This document shows, piece after piece, positions 24,001 through 31,071 of a stretch of 31,845 nucleotides of DNA. Numbering within the stretch: position 1 is the stretch's first letter; each line of letters opens with the position of its first letter. Where the stretch lies: the IMG/VR virus record IMGVR_UViG_3300046462_000629, positions 1 to 31,845 of that record; one strand, 5' to 3'. The position numbers and the translations under genes are program-made. The notes under the pieces were generated by a model. That model did no database searches. It had not been told where the DNA came from and was given only the letters and a program-made list of their open reading frames with translations. Origin of the DNA: a virus.

Positions 24001-27000
24001 GCAGGATGCTGCCGACGCAATCAATGCGGTGTTCGGCCAGACCACTCCTGCTACCGCACGCATCATGAAGAAGGATGTCGTGCCGCTGAATCTCGCGGGG
24101 CAGCGAATCGCGGAAGCCACCCTTCCAGGTAGAGTCGAAGCGCCGACCGCAGAGTCGCCGGAGTTTGAAGGGGAAACTGCGAAAGGGCTCGGCATCGAGG
24201 GCCAGCATGTCTTGGAGCCGAATCCGTTTTTACAGGAGCTAAACAAATTTTCTGACGCGCCTAGTTTCATCGAGGCACGGCGCAGGCTGAACCTGGAGCA
24301 CATGGCGGACGTTGAACATGCGCCTGCTGGTTCACCGTCGCTGCGGGGGAACACGTTGACGATGGCTGCCGGATTTCGTCCTGAATTACTCCCGGATAAA
24401 GAAAACGTGGGGAGATGGTCAAGATTCTCTCACCTAGTAGGAATGTGGTTGTCCCCAGACGGAGATTTCTATGATGCGACCCCTACCCACTATCATTCAG
24501 CGGAGAAATACATAACTGGGGTCACAAAAGAAGACCCCCGAGAATTAGCCTATAAAAAACAATGGGTCAGAGTTAATATCGATGGCGGGTCTGCCGACGC
24601 TCAGATTCTTATTGAGGGTCCGAAACCTAATCCGACTCAAATGCGGGCTTTGGATTCAGCCGCAGAGAGTCAGGGGCTACCGGTTAATAATGATAGCGGA
24701 CGGACTGTGATAGAGGCTCCTGCCGGATTCCGTCCGGAGTTGAGAGGCAATGAAGACATCCAGCAAGTTGCCGATAGATACATGAAGGCCACCGGCAGGC
24801 CGTATACCCGGCCTACTGCCGCTACGCCGCTCAATGAAGCGGTGGCGAAGCGTATCGCGGATTTTTATCAGAGTGCGGCCCATTCGCCGGACAGTCCAGA
24901 AGTCCAGTCGTCTTACAAAGCGATGGCGGACGAAACCGTTCAGCAATGGAACGCTCTGGAGAAGGCCGGATATAAGATGGAGCCCTGGACTAAGCCCGGG
25001 CAGCCCTACGGTAGCTCGGCAGAGATGACCGCAGATGTTCGAGACAACCATCACCTCTGGTTTTTTCCCACTGAGGCGGGCTATGGAACCGGCACAGAGA
25101 TTGCCAAGCATCCACTGCTGGAGGATTCTGGCGTCCAGGTCAACGGGCGTGAGCTTCCTTATAACGACGTTTTTCGCGCGGTCCACGACGTGATGGGGCA
25201 CGCAAAAGAGGGTTACGAATTCGGCCCGAAGGGGGAGCTTAACGCTTACCTCGCGCACTCCGCGATGTATTCGGATGCCGCGAAGCCTGCGATGGCTTCG
25301 GAGACTCTCGGACAAAACTCCTGGGTTAACTTCGGTGAGCACCTCCGGACCCCGGAAGGTAATATTCCCAAGAAGGGCGAAGCCGGATTTGTTCCTGCCC
25401 CGGAAAGACCATTTGCGGAGCAGAAAGCTTTTCTGTTGCCGGAGAATCTTCAGAAACTTTCTTTGGATGACGAATCTGCCCAGTTCAAACCCCGAAAGCG
25501 AAAAGACGACTGGCAGCTTAAGGAGGGACCCGGGATGTTTTCGAAGGCGTGGATTGCCCCCGACGGGAAACCGATTCAACTTGGCGGGCAGTGGCACCAC
25601 GAATGGGTAAACGAGAATCCTGATGTGGCCGAGAAGTATGGTCTGAAGCCTACGACCAGCGGCGAAGAGAATCGTTCCGAAGCTTTGCAAAAAGGTTTTG
25701 CTCGCGTGAACTACGAGAAGAACACCGGCACTTTTAAAGTGGAGGCTCGCCAGCAGGACTGGGATAAGCTGTCTCCCTCGGTGCTAGAGATGGTGAAGCG
25801 CAACCTGGGGAAGATTGACAACATGGACGTGCATTTGCTGGATGCGAAGGGCAAGAACATTGTTGACCAGGATGGCGTAGCGTTGCACACCTACGACGCG
25901 GGGGAAAAGCTGGACCACATCCCGTTGATTTCGGAGCCGTCGTCTACGGTCACTGAGACGAGCCCTCAGGCGACTGGGAAAGCAGAGTCAGCCCAATTCC
26001 GGCCCGCTGATGAAGACACCCAGATTTTATACTCCGGCAAAGGTGGAGGAGTAGGCTCCGGCGAAGGTGGCTCCTGGTGGACTTCGAGTTTGAGACGCGC
26101 CATTTCTTTCGGCCCGTCAGTTAGCAGAGTAGAAGTGCCGAAAGAAATTGCACAGGCAGCCCGCGAAGCCGCGTTGAAACAGGGTAGTGGCACCTCCACG
26201 GATTTTGTGCTTCCCAATGAGTGGGTGAAAAAGGCGGAGCCGGTGGGTGAGCTTGACCAGCCCACGTATGAACTACCGATTCAATTCCGGCCCGATGAAA
26301 CAAACCCGCGCGCGGTAAAGATGGCTGCACTCCGTGACGAGGACACCGGTAAGATTTACGAAGGCCCGATGCATGCCTTTGCTAAGCTGGAGTATCTGAA
26401 AGAAAAATACGCCAGTCGGTTGGACGAGAACGGTGACCTTCCGGATAACCTGATGCTTCAAGCCTGGAAGGCGGACCCTAACTTGTCGGAAGGATTCACT
26501 ACCAACGCGGGAGAATTTTTGAGCCGCGACGAGGCAAAAGACCGTGCGGTTGAACTAAAGCAGTATGTCGCTAAACCGAACGAGGGAAGCAGTCTGGAGT
26601 CTCAAGCGTTCACCAGACAGCAGGAGCTACAAAAAGCTGGCTACGCTCCAGACGTCCAATACCGACCGTCCGCTAAGCCGGAAGATTTTAAGAGCGAAGA
26701 AACACTTCCTCGCGCGCTCCAGTCTCCTAACTGGGCAATCTTCACGGCGACAAAAGAAGATTTAGGCCCCGGCACCAACGAGCACAACGAACTGCGAAAC
26801 GAGAATTTAGAAAAAGCTCTTGTAGCCGACGGCTTCACTCCTACCGAGGTGAGCGGAAATTACAAAGGCGTTGACCAGGGAAAAAGTTTTCTGGTGCCCA
26901 ACATGACCCCGGAGCAAGCGACCGCGTGGGGTAATAAGTATGGCCAAGAGAGCGTGCTTACTCCACACGGTATTCTTTACGGTGACGGGACGATTAACCC

Positions 27001-28456
27001 TGCCGACCATTCGAAAACTGTTGTTGGGCCAGAGGCAGAGAAGCAGGATTTTTATTCGAAGCTCAAAGATGGTCCCGCGTTCAGCATGGGAATCGATACC
27101 GACAAGCGGGTTCAGTTCAAGCCCAACACTCCAGAAGAAAGAGATTTACTCGGTGCAGCTATCGCCCCGCAGGCGTTCAGCAAAGCGGAAGTCATGGCGA
27201 TGTCGAACAAAGACCTTTTGGAACACTACCCTGAGGCAGTCGTTCCTAACAAGGTCCGAAACAAAAAGGGCAAGCTGGTAGAGCCGGAGCTAACCTCCGA
27301 TATCGTTCACGCGCCGCTCGTAGAAGCAAACGGTGGTGCGGAGTCCCCGAAGGCAATCAAAGCCTACGCGCAGAAGGTGGTTGATTTTGCCAAGCAATGG
27401 CAAGACCACCCGGCGTTTAAGGACGGGATGAAATGGTATTCTGATTTTGTCCCGAAGCTCAAAGCAAATTTTGGAAAGAACGCGCAACTGTTCGCTGAAC
27501 TACTCGCGGCGACTTCGCCGAACACCACACCGGATGTGAATTTTGGATTCGCCTACGATGCTCTGAAATCTTTCGAGACCGGAAAGTTCGACCAACAGAT
27601 TGCTAAGTTCAACGAGGGCATGAAGATGGCGGACGAGGACAACTGGCAGGACTGGTATAACAAAAATGTTCCAGAGTCAGACCGGCCTGTGAAGCCTACC
27701 AAGGCGACTTTCATGGCGGAGTGGATTGACCAGCACGACCTCGCGCCTCGCCAATCGAATGGAAAAAATTACGGGATGCATTCCGTGCCGGTGCTCCAGG
27801 TTCTTGCGCGCCGGTGGCTAAACCAAACGACCGGCCCGAAGACTCAGAATTTTATCAAGAACTTGGTTGGCTCGGAACACGAGGCCACAATCGACGTATG
27901 GGCTGACCGGACTATGAGACGCCTGGGTTACCAGGACTACCAGGACCGGTGGCGGATTTTGCCGAAGAACGCGACCGGAGTGCCAGACACTGATTTCCAC
28001 TTTTCTCAGAAAGTATTCCGCGCGGCTGCCAATCAGATGGATATCAAGCCCGATGCTCTGCAAGGGGCTCTCTGGTTCGCTGAAAAGCAGCTTTGGGCGG
28101 ACAAGGGCTGGGGACGGCTCGACCTGGGGGACTACCGTAAAGAGATGGCAAAGGTCCCAGAACTACAGAAAAGGTTTGAGCAGCGGAACGCACAGCAGGA
28201 GATGAATCTAGTTGCGCCAAGGCCCGGAGTGCAGTATAATCCAGGTATGAAATTAGTCAAAGCGACAGTGCAAGACAAAAACGGTGGAATCTTGATTGGC
28301 GGAGGTAAGTCCATTACTTCCAGTCCTTTGACGCCTGTTGACGCTTCTGCGTGGGCGGACGCAATCATATCCAATCAAATAGGACTCCCGGCGTCTCAAT
28401 ACGGGACGAAAGACCAACGTCGAAACAAGGATGACTTTAAAGTTACAATCCGATGA
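21056..28456 (+). CDS. Giant multidomain virion-associated ('polyvalent'-type) protein, 2466 aa
   Basis: The last member of the ejection-protein series, larger than T7 gp16. Domains in order: a duplicated 18-residue opening (LSPEQQAQY / LTPDQQAAF); helical region to about 250; Ala/Gly-rich amphipathic region about 255-450, a possible membrane-active part; zincin-like region with H563-D-A-L-H567 and E694/E698; helical linker to 1100; domain A (W1131-LSPDG); domain B with H1377-D-V-M-G-H1382; domain C, a diverged copy of A (W1499-IAPDG); a small YSGKGGG-SWWTSS domain about 1655-1735; a GFTTNAGEFLSRDEA domain; a DUF3293-like domain near 1893-2010; a helical domain with LLAATSPNTT and ATID2280VW; and a short C-terminal domain. 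Eight QFRP-like linkers separate the C-terminal modules. Phages and conjugative elements deliver such multi-effector proteins with their DNA. No internal stop was seen. Confidence 0.7.
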   Translation: MPQEVSLSPEQQAQYENSPTAGQEVQLTPDQQAAFDQPQSKEVDPLKDFTSEQIFQLSKQDPEFRILEQFSSRPDLQKDPWMVSKVADALHKQKLEPWYRGISASGMAKGIAGFGKGAFTQASDVAQNAADSISLGLGHLLGADPGTLDQLGRNIQQRVAESTSATEAATTGLVGQAVRLAKKVGGKPLDQYTEQDKVNSLFDSLADLQQQQKIATGHGALLSAVGPEVVKNLEQQGSAVRPEQVASLAQADPFAFEAMGKGLAPVGKAAGALVPESAAALAQKAAQATIGRGVQAVGALVKPVATAVRAVAPGVSKAAGAAAGAVAAGELNPAAIPLGIMEGLEKGGKLGEKIATGAGKVAGSFDQLSEIGRQIAGAAPLKSSLAVVGRQVAEAAPRAAGAALAGAGFDIGLQAGTAETPEERESFTPFGTIFGLAHGVKYAGTHTISGLISAPREWGSNIRTPNSKNFPGLNSVHDAGYDSASPGVKSRVNALRQLVEGTGAELFYAPRPEQGQPDNLPDTLTGMGIPADRADTFADKAAFTTTINGKKVVVIRNVEAGPHDALHAIDDVVGATQVRELNDAVKGQYTPEVWSQMRQRYADLLAPGTDNPTATILDQTGRGDAEAKEKIIRQVHDTFTQNNETPDMESFKQAAGSEIQRQQSDAAAAGKSLWEHTLTPEEQNNVADQYMGSEVRAENFDSAYKGIGDGKTLTDKLAHAVAGTMASLGFNPVAGRYSDLGFPLDYATMKQGLKQSAVNKPLVSPSKLPKVVAPVGSPAAATQQQKRHEEIVKTAPDVALPGAAKSPREMMGILNEAVLSGSPVDIHYGHAGGTAPAAGTGDLPEAALGGVSRADRREVIEAWRQLPIATRSFMATLFSPERFDVTKGGKYQVYGGSHAVLAANLQKLANFSIAHPEVKLPDGWNVDDKSFTPDSWNTILDQVQKYSRNQLTGRAGSGQPLVVPKMKGYFAPPVTGEAAVIPQDAADAINAVFGQTTPATARIMKKDVVPLNLAGQRIAEATLPGRVEAPTAESPEFEGETAKGLGIEGQHVLEPNPFLQELNKFSDAPSFIEARRRLNLEHMADVEHAPAGSPSLRGNTLTMAAGFRPELLPDKENVGRWSRFSHLVGMWLSPDGDFYDATPTHYHSAEKYITGVTKEDPRELAYKKQWVRVNIDGGSADAQILIEGPKPNPTQMRALDSAAESQGLPVNNDSGRTVIEAPAGFRPELRGNEDIQQVADRYMKATGRPYTRPTAATPLNEAVAKRIADFYQSAAHSPDSPEVQSSYKAMADETVQQWNALEKAGYKMEPWTKPGQPYGSSAEMTADVRDNHHLWFFPTEAGYGTGTEIAKHPLLEDSGVQVNGRELPYNDVFRAVHDVMGHAKEGYEFGPKGELNAYLAHSAMYSDAAKPAMASETLGQNSWVNFGEHLRTPEGNIPKKGEAGFVPAPERPFAEQKAFLLPENLQKLSLDDESAQFKPRKRKDDWQLKEGPGMFSKAWIAPDGKPIQLGGQWHHEWVNENPDVAEKYGLKPTTSGEENRSEALQKGFARVNYEKNTGTFKVEARQQDWDKLSPSVLEMVKRNLGKIDNMDVHLLDAKGKNIVDQDGVALHTYDAGEKLDHIPLISEPSSTVTETSPQATGKAESAQFRPADEDTQILYSGKGGGVGSGEGGSWWTSSLRRAISFGPSVSRVEVPKEIAQAAREAALKQGSGTSTDFVLPNEWVKKAEPVGELDQPTYELPIQFRPDETNPRAVKMAALRDEDTGKIYEGPMHAFAKLEYLKEKYASRLDENGDLPDNLMLQAWKADPNLSEGFTTNAGEFLSRDEAKDRAVELKQYVAKPNEGSSLESQAFTRQQELQKAGYAPDVQYRPSAKPEDFKSEETLPRALQSPNWAIFTATKEDLGPGTNEHNELRNENLEKALVADGFTPTEVSGNYKGVDQGKSFLVPNMTPEQATAWGNKYGQESVLTPHGILYGDGTINPADHSKTVVGPEAEKQDFYSKLKDGPAFSMGIDTDKRVQFKPNTPEERDLLGAAIAPQAFSKAEVMAMSNKDLLEHYPEAVVPNKVRNKKGKLVEPELTSDIVHAPLVEANGGAESPKAIKAYAQKVVDFAKQWQDHPAFKDGMKWYSDFVPKLKANFGKNAQLFAELLAATSPNTTPDVNFGFAYDALKSFETGKFDQQIAKFNEGMKMADEDNWQDWYNKNVPESDRPVKPTKATFMAEWIDQHDLAPRQSNGKNYGMHSVPVLQVLARRWLNQTTGPKTQNFIKNLVGSEHEATIDVWADRTMRRLGYQDYQDRWRILPKNATGVPDTDFHFSQKVFRAAANQMDIKPDALQGALWFAEKQLWADKGWGRLDLGDYRKEMAKVPELQKRFEQRNAQQEMNLVAPRPGVQYNPGMKLVKATVQDKNGGILIGGGKSITSSPLTPVDASAWADAIISNQIGLPASQYGTKDQRRNKDDFKVTIR
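24371..28246 (+). repeat. Eight FRP/QFRP-type linker motifs in the giant protein
   Basis: Short motifs begin at residues 1106 (GFRPEL), 1224 (GFRPEL), 1476 (QFKP), 1647 (QFRP), 1743 (QFRP), 1868 (QYRP), 2020 (QFKP) and 2393 (QYNP). At the nucleotide level they start at 24371, 24725, 25481, 25994, 26282, 26657, 27113 and 28232. Each lies in a hydrophilic, Pro/Ala/Ser-rich linker between recognisable domains, and none was seen in the N-terminal 1100 residues. Confidence 0.75.
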
Positions 28457-28629
28457 AAGTAAACACTAAATTGCAGAAAGAATACACCCGGGAGCAGCAG
28501 GTAGCGGCCCGGATTGCCTCGGATATCTACTCCCAGGACCCGTTCTGGCAGGAAGTGGTAGAACACCTCGACCGGAAGGAAAAGAGCCGCCAGGGGCTTG
28601 TGCAGGCTCGACCCAGAGCCCGCAAATAG
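28453..28629 (+). CDS. Small charged helical protein (58 aa)
   Basis: ATG 28453 overlaps the giant gene's stop (ATGA) and the frame ends at TAG 28627-28629. The product is highly charged and helical (LQKEYTREQQVAARIASDI) with a basic C-terminus, and has no cysteine or membrane segment. Coupling to the giant gene and lack of any other frame support it. The following motif AGCGACTGTT begins at its stop codon. Function unknown; possibly a minor virion or chaperone protein. Confidence 0.6.
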   Translation: MKVNTKLQKEYTREQQVAARIASDIYSQDPFWQEVVEHLDRKEKSRQGLVQARPRARK

Positions 28630-28641
28630 CGACTGTTAAGT
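28628..28641 (+). promoter_or_regulatory. CGACT-type start-site motif before the 28642 gene
   Basis: AGCGACTGTT at 28628-28637 then AAGT and the ATG at 28642. CGACT lies 12 nt before the start, exactly as at 11343. The TTAAGTA that follows is AT-rich, as expected for a melting region. No Shine-Dalgarno is present. Confidence 0.5.
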
Positions 28642-29316
28642 ATGACTGGCACTGAATCAGGTCTCGTTGCTCCCGCTGCGGTTGCCCCACCCGCTGCTGC
28701 CCCCGCACCCATCGCTGCCGCTCCATCCCCTGACGCGTCCCAGACGCCTAGCACCCAGGACGACCGGCTGCCCCCGGAGATTCTGAAGATTCACGCGATG
28801 CAGGCATTGATTGCCGGGAACCCGGCTGCCGTGTCCGCCCCGTTAAAAGAATTTGGTAACCGTAAGGAAGCGAAACTTATCAAGGAGCACAAGGATGCTC
28901 TAACGCAAGCCGGTTTCGGCTTTTACCGCTCTCTGAACGGTCACCTGGGGGTCATTTTCAATTCGTTGCATTTGCACCCCCAAGATTTGATGGCAGCCGA
29001 CAAGGCCGGGAAGCTCACACAACTCGCGCCTTCTTTTGATATCGTGGACCATGCGGTGTCGAAATCCGGAATTCACAATCCAGTTTTGAAGGCGAAGTCG
29101 GTCCCGAATGGATTGGCTCCGCCTACGCTTCAAGCTCCTCCTCAGGTCACTGCGGGAATGGCTCCAGGCTCCTCGCCTGTCGCGGCTGCCCCGAATTCCG
29201 TCCAGCGTAAAGCTATGGCTGCCCGGATTGGGAATATCAGCCCTGGGGCTCCGACTTCGGGCTCGATGCCGGGAGCCGGACGTTTGCTGAATCAAATCTA
29301 CAAGCCGGTTGTTTAA
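28642..29316 (+). CDS. Pro/Ala-rich protein with a small helical core, last gene of the late operon
   Basis: 224 residues. Residues 1-45 and 150-205 are Pro/Ala/Ser-rich and disordered. The core (about 45-135) is helical and contains KLIKEHKDALTQAGFGFYR and SLHLHPQDLMAADKAGKL. There are no cysteines or catalytic motif. It has its own CGACT motif, so it may be transcribed separately. Its stop overlaps by 4 nt the stop end of the convergent metallophosphoesterase gene on the other strand. It is probably a virion or assembly protein, by position only. Confidence 0.7.
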   Translation: MTGTESGLVAPAAVAPPAAAPAPIAAAPSPDASQTPSTQDDRLPPEILKIHAMQALIAGNPAAVSAPLKEFGNRKEAKLIKEHKDALTQAGFGFYRSLNGHLGVIFNSLHLHPQDLMAADKAGKLTQLAPSFDIVDHAVSKSGIHNPVLKAKSVPNGLAPPTLQAPPQVTAGMAPGSSPVAAAPNSVQRKAMAARIGNISPGAPTSGSMPGAGRLLNQIYKPVV

Positions 29317-30371
29317 CCGGGGGTCAGTTCAAGCTGGCCCTTAATCAACCTCGCGTCTGAACGGATGAACCGCTTGTAGTATCCGCGCGTGAAAAAGCGA
29401 TTGATTTCCACTCTGAACCGGGTGACAGAGCCGTCGTCCGGGTTCACTTTGAATTCCATAATCGCCCCGCCGACTTCCATCCGCAGGCGTTTCTTGCGAG
29501 CGAAAATTGTTTGGTCCTGAAACCCCGGCAGAGACACGACGTGAATGTTGCGCTCTTGCATGTAGTTCGAGACGTGATAGTGGCCCAGCACCAGGATAGA
29601 CGGCTTTTCGCCACCCTCCAGAGACTCCACAATCTTCTGCGCCGTGTAGCTGCGCGCATACGCTGAACCACCACCGGGGTGCATGATTTTGATGATAGTC
29701 GGCACGGCACCGGCCTTAATCGCGACGTCCGCTTCGACGTGACCGATATAGCGCAAATCCTTTCGGTCATTTTTGCGGGCGACAAGCTCCATGTATGACC
29801 CGATGTTGAAGCCGGGAGCAAACCAGGACTCGTGGTCGTCGCCGGTGATGAAGTAAGTCGTGATGCCTTCCCGCTGCGGATAGTTGTCGGCGAAGTATTG
29901 CGCCTGTCCATCGATGGTCGAGGAGAAAACACTTTCACCGTTGATGCGCGCCACATAGCCGTCAATCGGGTTGCCCGCATGGAACACGGTCGTGAGTCCT
30001 TCGGCTTTGAAAAGGTCGTATTGGGCGTGCAGTTCTGCGAGGCGTTCTTCCTTGCAGCACATGTGTGTGTCTGCGACCAGTCCGTGGCGAATCCAGTCGC
30101 CGGTGTTCACGACTTCCAACGGAAGATATCCGAAGGTAGGCCGGGGCAGCGTGACTGGCTCCTGGAGAACAGGAATCTCGGTTTCCGCCGCGAGCGCAGG
30201 AGCAGCAGGGTCAGCGGACCCAGCCGTCAATGGGCGGCTCAGGCTCAGTCGGCGGATTTTGTTCACCACCGCATCCAGGCTCTTGCCCATCTTGGTGGCT
30301 ATCGCCGGGTTGCTGTAACCCTCCTGCCGGAGGCTCGTCAAGGTGTCGATTTGCGTTTTGGTCCAACTCAT
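29313..30371 (-). CDS. HTH plus calcineurin-like metallophosphoesterase fusion
   Basis: 352 residues. The N-terminus (about 2-42) is a short DNA-binding helix-turn-helix of Myb/GcrA-like pattern (W-T-x2-Q-I-D-T-L-T, then G-Y-S-N-P-A-I-A, then V-V-N-K-I-R-R-L). A Pro/Ala linker follows, then a phosphoesterase domain with D101-T-H103, H131-A-G-N134-P-I-D137, G177-D178-D179-H180-E181, H231 and G263-H264-Y-H266. These are the ordered two-metal motifs of the family, which cleaves phosphomonoesters or diesters. The usual GDxxD and GNHE appear here as GNxxD and GDDHE, so Asp and Asn seem exchanged. The upstream gene overlaps its first 161 nt in another frame. It may be a nuclease acting in phage DNA metabolism; its substrate is unknown. 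Confidence 0.8.
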   Translation of the reverse strand: MSWTKTQIDTLTSLRQEGYSNPAIATKMGKSLDAVVNKIRRLSLSRPLTAGSADPAAPALAAETEIPVLQEPVTLPRPTFGYLPLEVVNTGDWIRHGLVADTHMCCKEERLAELHAQYDLFKAEGLTTVFHAGNPIDGYVARINGESVFSSTIDGQAQYFADNYPQREGITTYFITGDDHESWFAPGFNIGSYMELVARKNDRKDLRYIGHVEADVAIKAGAVPTIIKIMHPGGGSAYARSYTAQKIVESLEGGEKPSILVLGHYHVSNYMQERNIHVVSLPGFQDQTIFARKKRLRMEVGGAIMEFKVNPDDGSVTRFRVEINRFFTRGYYKRFIRSDARLIKGQLELTPG

Positions 30372-31071
30372 GTGTTTTAGGATATGGAGCGTCTTCGGCC
30401 CCGGTTTCTAGGTTCTGTTCCCGTTTTATTAACCACTCCTGTGTGGCTGGGTGTAGCACACCCCTAAAGGCTCCGTCAAAAGCTTCGAGCGCGATTTGCG
30501 CCGTGGGACCCACACCGACTAAGGCGTGCTCCAGGTCATTGATGTCGCCCAGGTAGGCCAGCCAGTTTCCGTCCAACAGGCGGCAGAGCGCGGGCTTGTA
30601 GCGAAAATGCGGTGAAGAGACTTCCTGGGTGGCCAGCAGATGTTCCTCGGCGGACTTGCGTTGCATATCGAGGACGTCCCGCTGTCTCTGTGCGATGTCT
30701 TCAAAATGCTTTTCGGTCCGCTTCTGAAACTCCAGGCTCCAGCGGTCGTCGTCATCCATGATTTTCTGAATGCGGTTCGCAGCCGCGCGAAGTGTATTCT
30801 CGCATTCGATTTTGGTCTCGGTCTCGGCGGGAGTCAGCGGAGGAACCTCTGCGGGGGCAGCCTCGGGCATGCCGAACATGTTCACGCCGGGTGGGGTCCG
30901 CATCCAGTGACTCATTACCGCGCCAGCGGTGGAGAACACCTGGAGGCAAGTGTCTATCATGAACCGGGTCGAAAGCTCCCGGCTGGAAAGCTGAATCGGT
31001 TCCGACTGATTGAGATTCTTCACTGGAACTTTACGCGAGATAGGTGTGTTTGTGCCCATTTGAAAATCCAT
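30211..31071 (-). CDS. Coiled-coil protein of unknown function overlapping both neighbours
   Basis: 286 residues. Residues 84-150 form a long charged helix or coiled coil (IQKIMDDDDRWSLEFQKRTE and onward). Residues 171-200 carry a compact module, L-A-Y-L-G-D-I-N-D-L then G-V-G-P-T-A-x-I-A-L-E-A-F-D, of a kind found in small phage proteins of unknown role. The last 53 residues are Pro/Gly/Glu-rich and are encoded by the same DNA, in another frame, as the HTH part of the metallophosphoesterase. An internal ATG at 31059 is an alternative start. The 5' end overlaps the RuvC-like gene by 52 nt. The middle looks genuinely coding; the far C-terminus may be only tolerated read-on. Confidence 0.65.
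   Translation of the reverse strand: MDFQMGTNTPISRKVPVKNLNQSEPIQLSSRELSTRFMIDTCLQVFSTAGAVMSHWMRTPPGVNMFGMPEAAPAEVPPLTPAETETKIECENTLRAAANRIQKIMDDDDRWSLEFQKRTEKHFEDIAQRQRDVLDMQRKSAEEHLLATQEVSSPHFRYKPALCRLLDGNWLAYLGDINDLEHALVGVGPTAQIALEAFDGAFRGVLHPATQEWLIKREQNLETGAEDAPYPKTHELDQNANRHLDEPPAGGLQQPGDSHQDGQEPGCGGEQNPPTEPEPPIDGWVR

Noticed and set aside
24677-25690. 337-residue antisense frame within the giant gene
   Set aside because: It sits opposite recognisable domains B and C; it is a codon-bias shadow.
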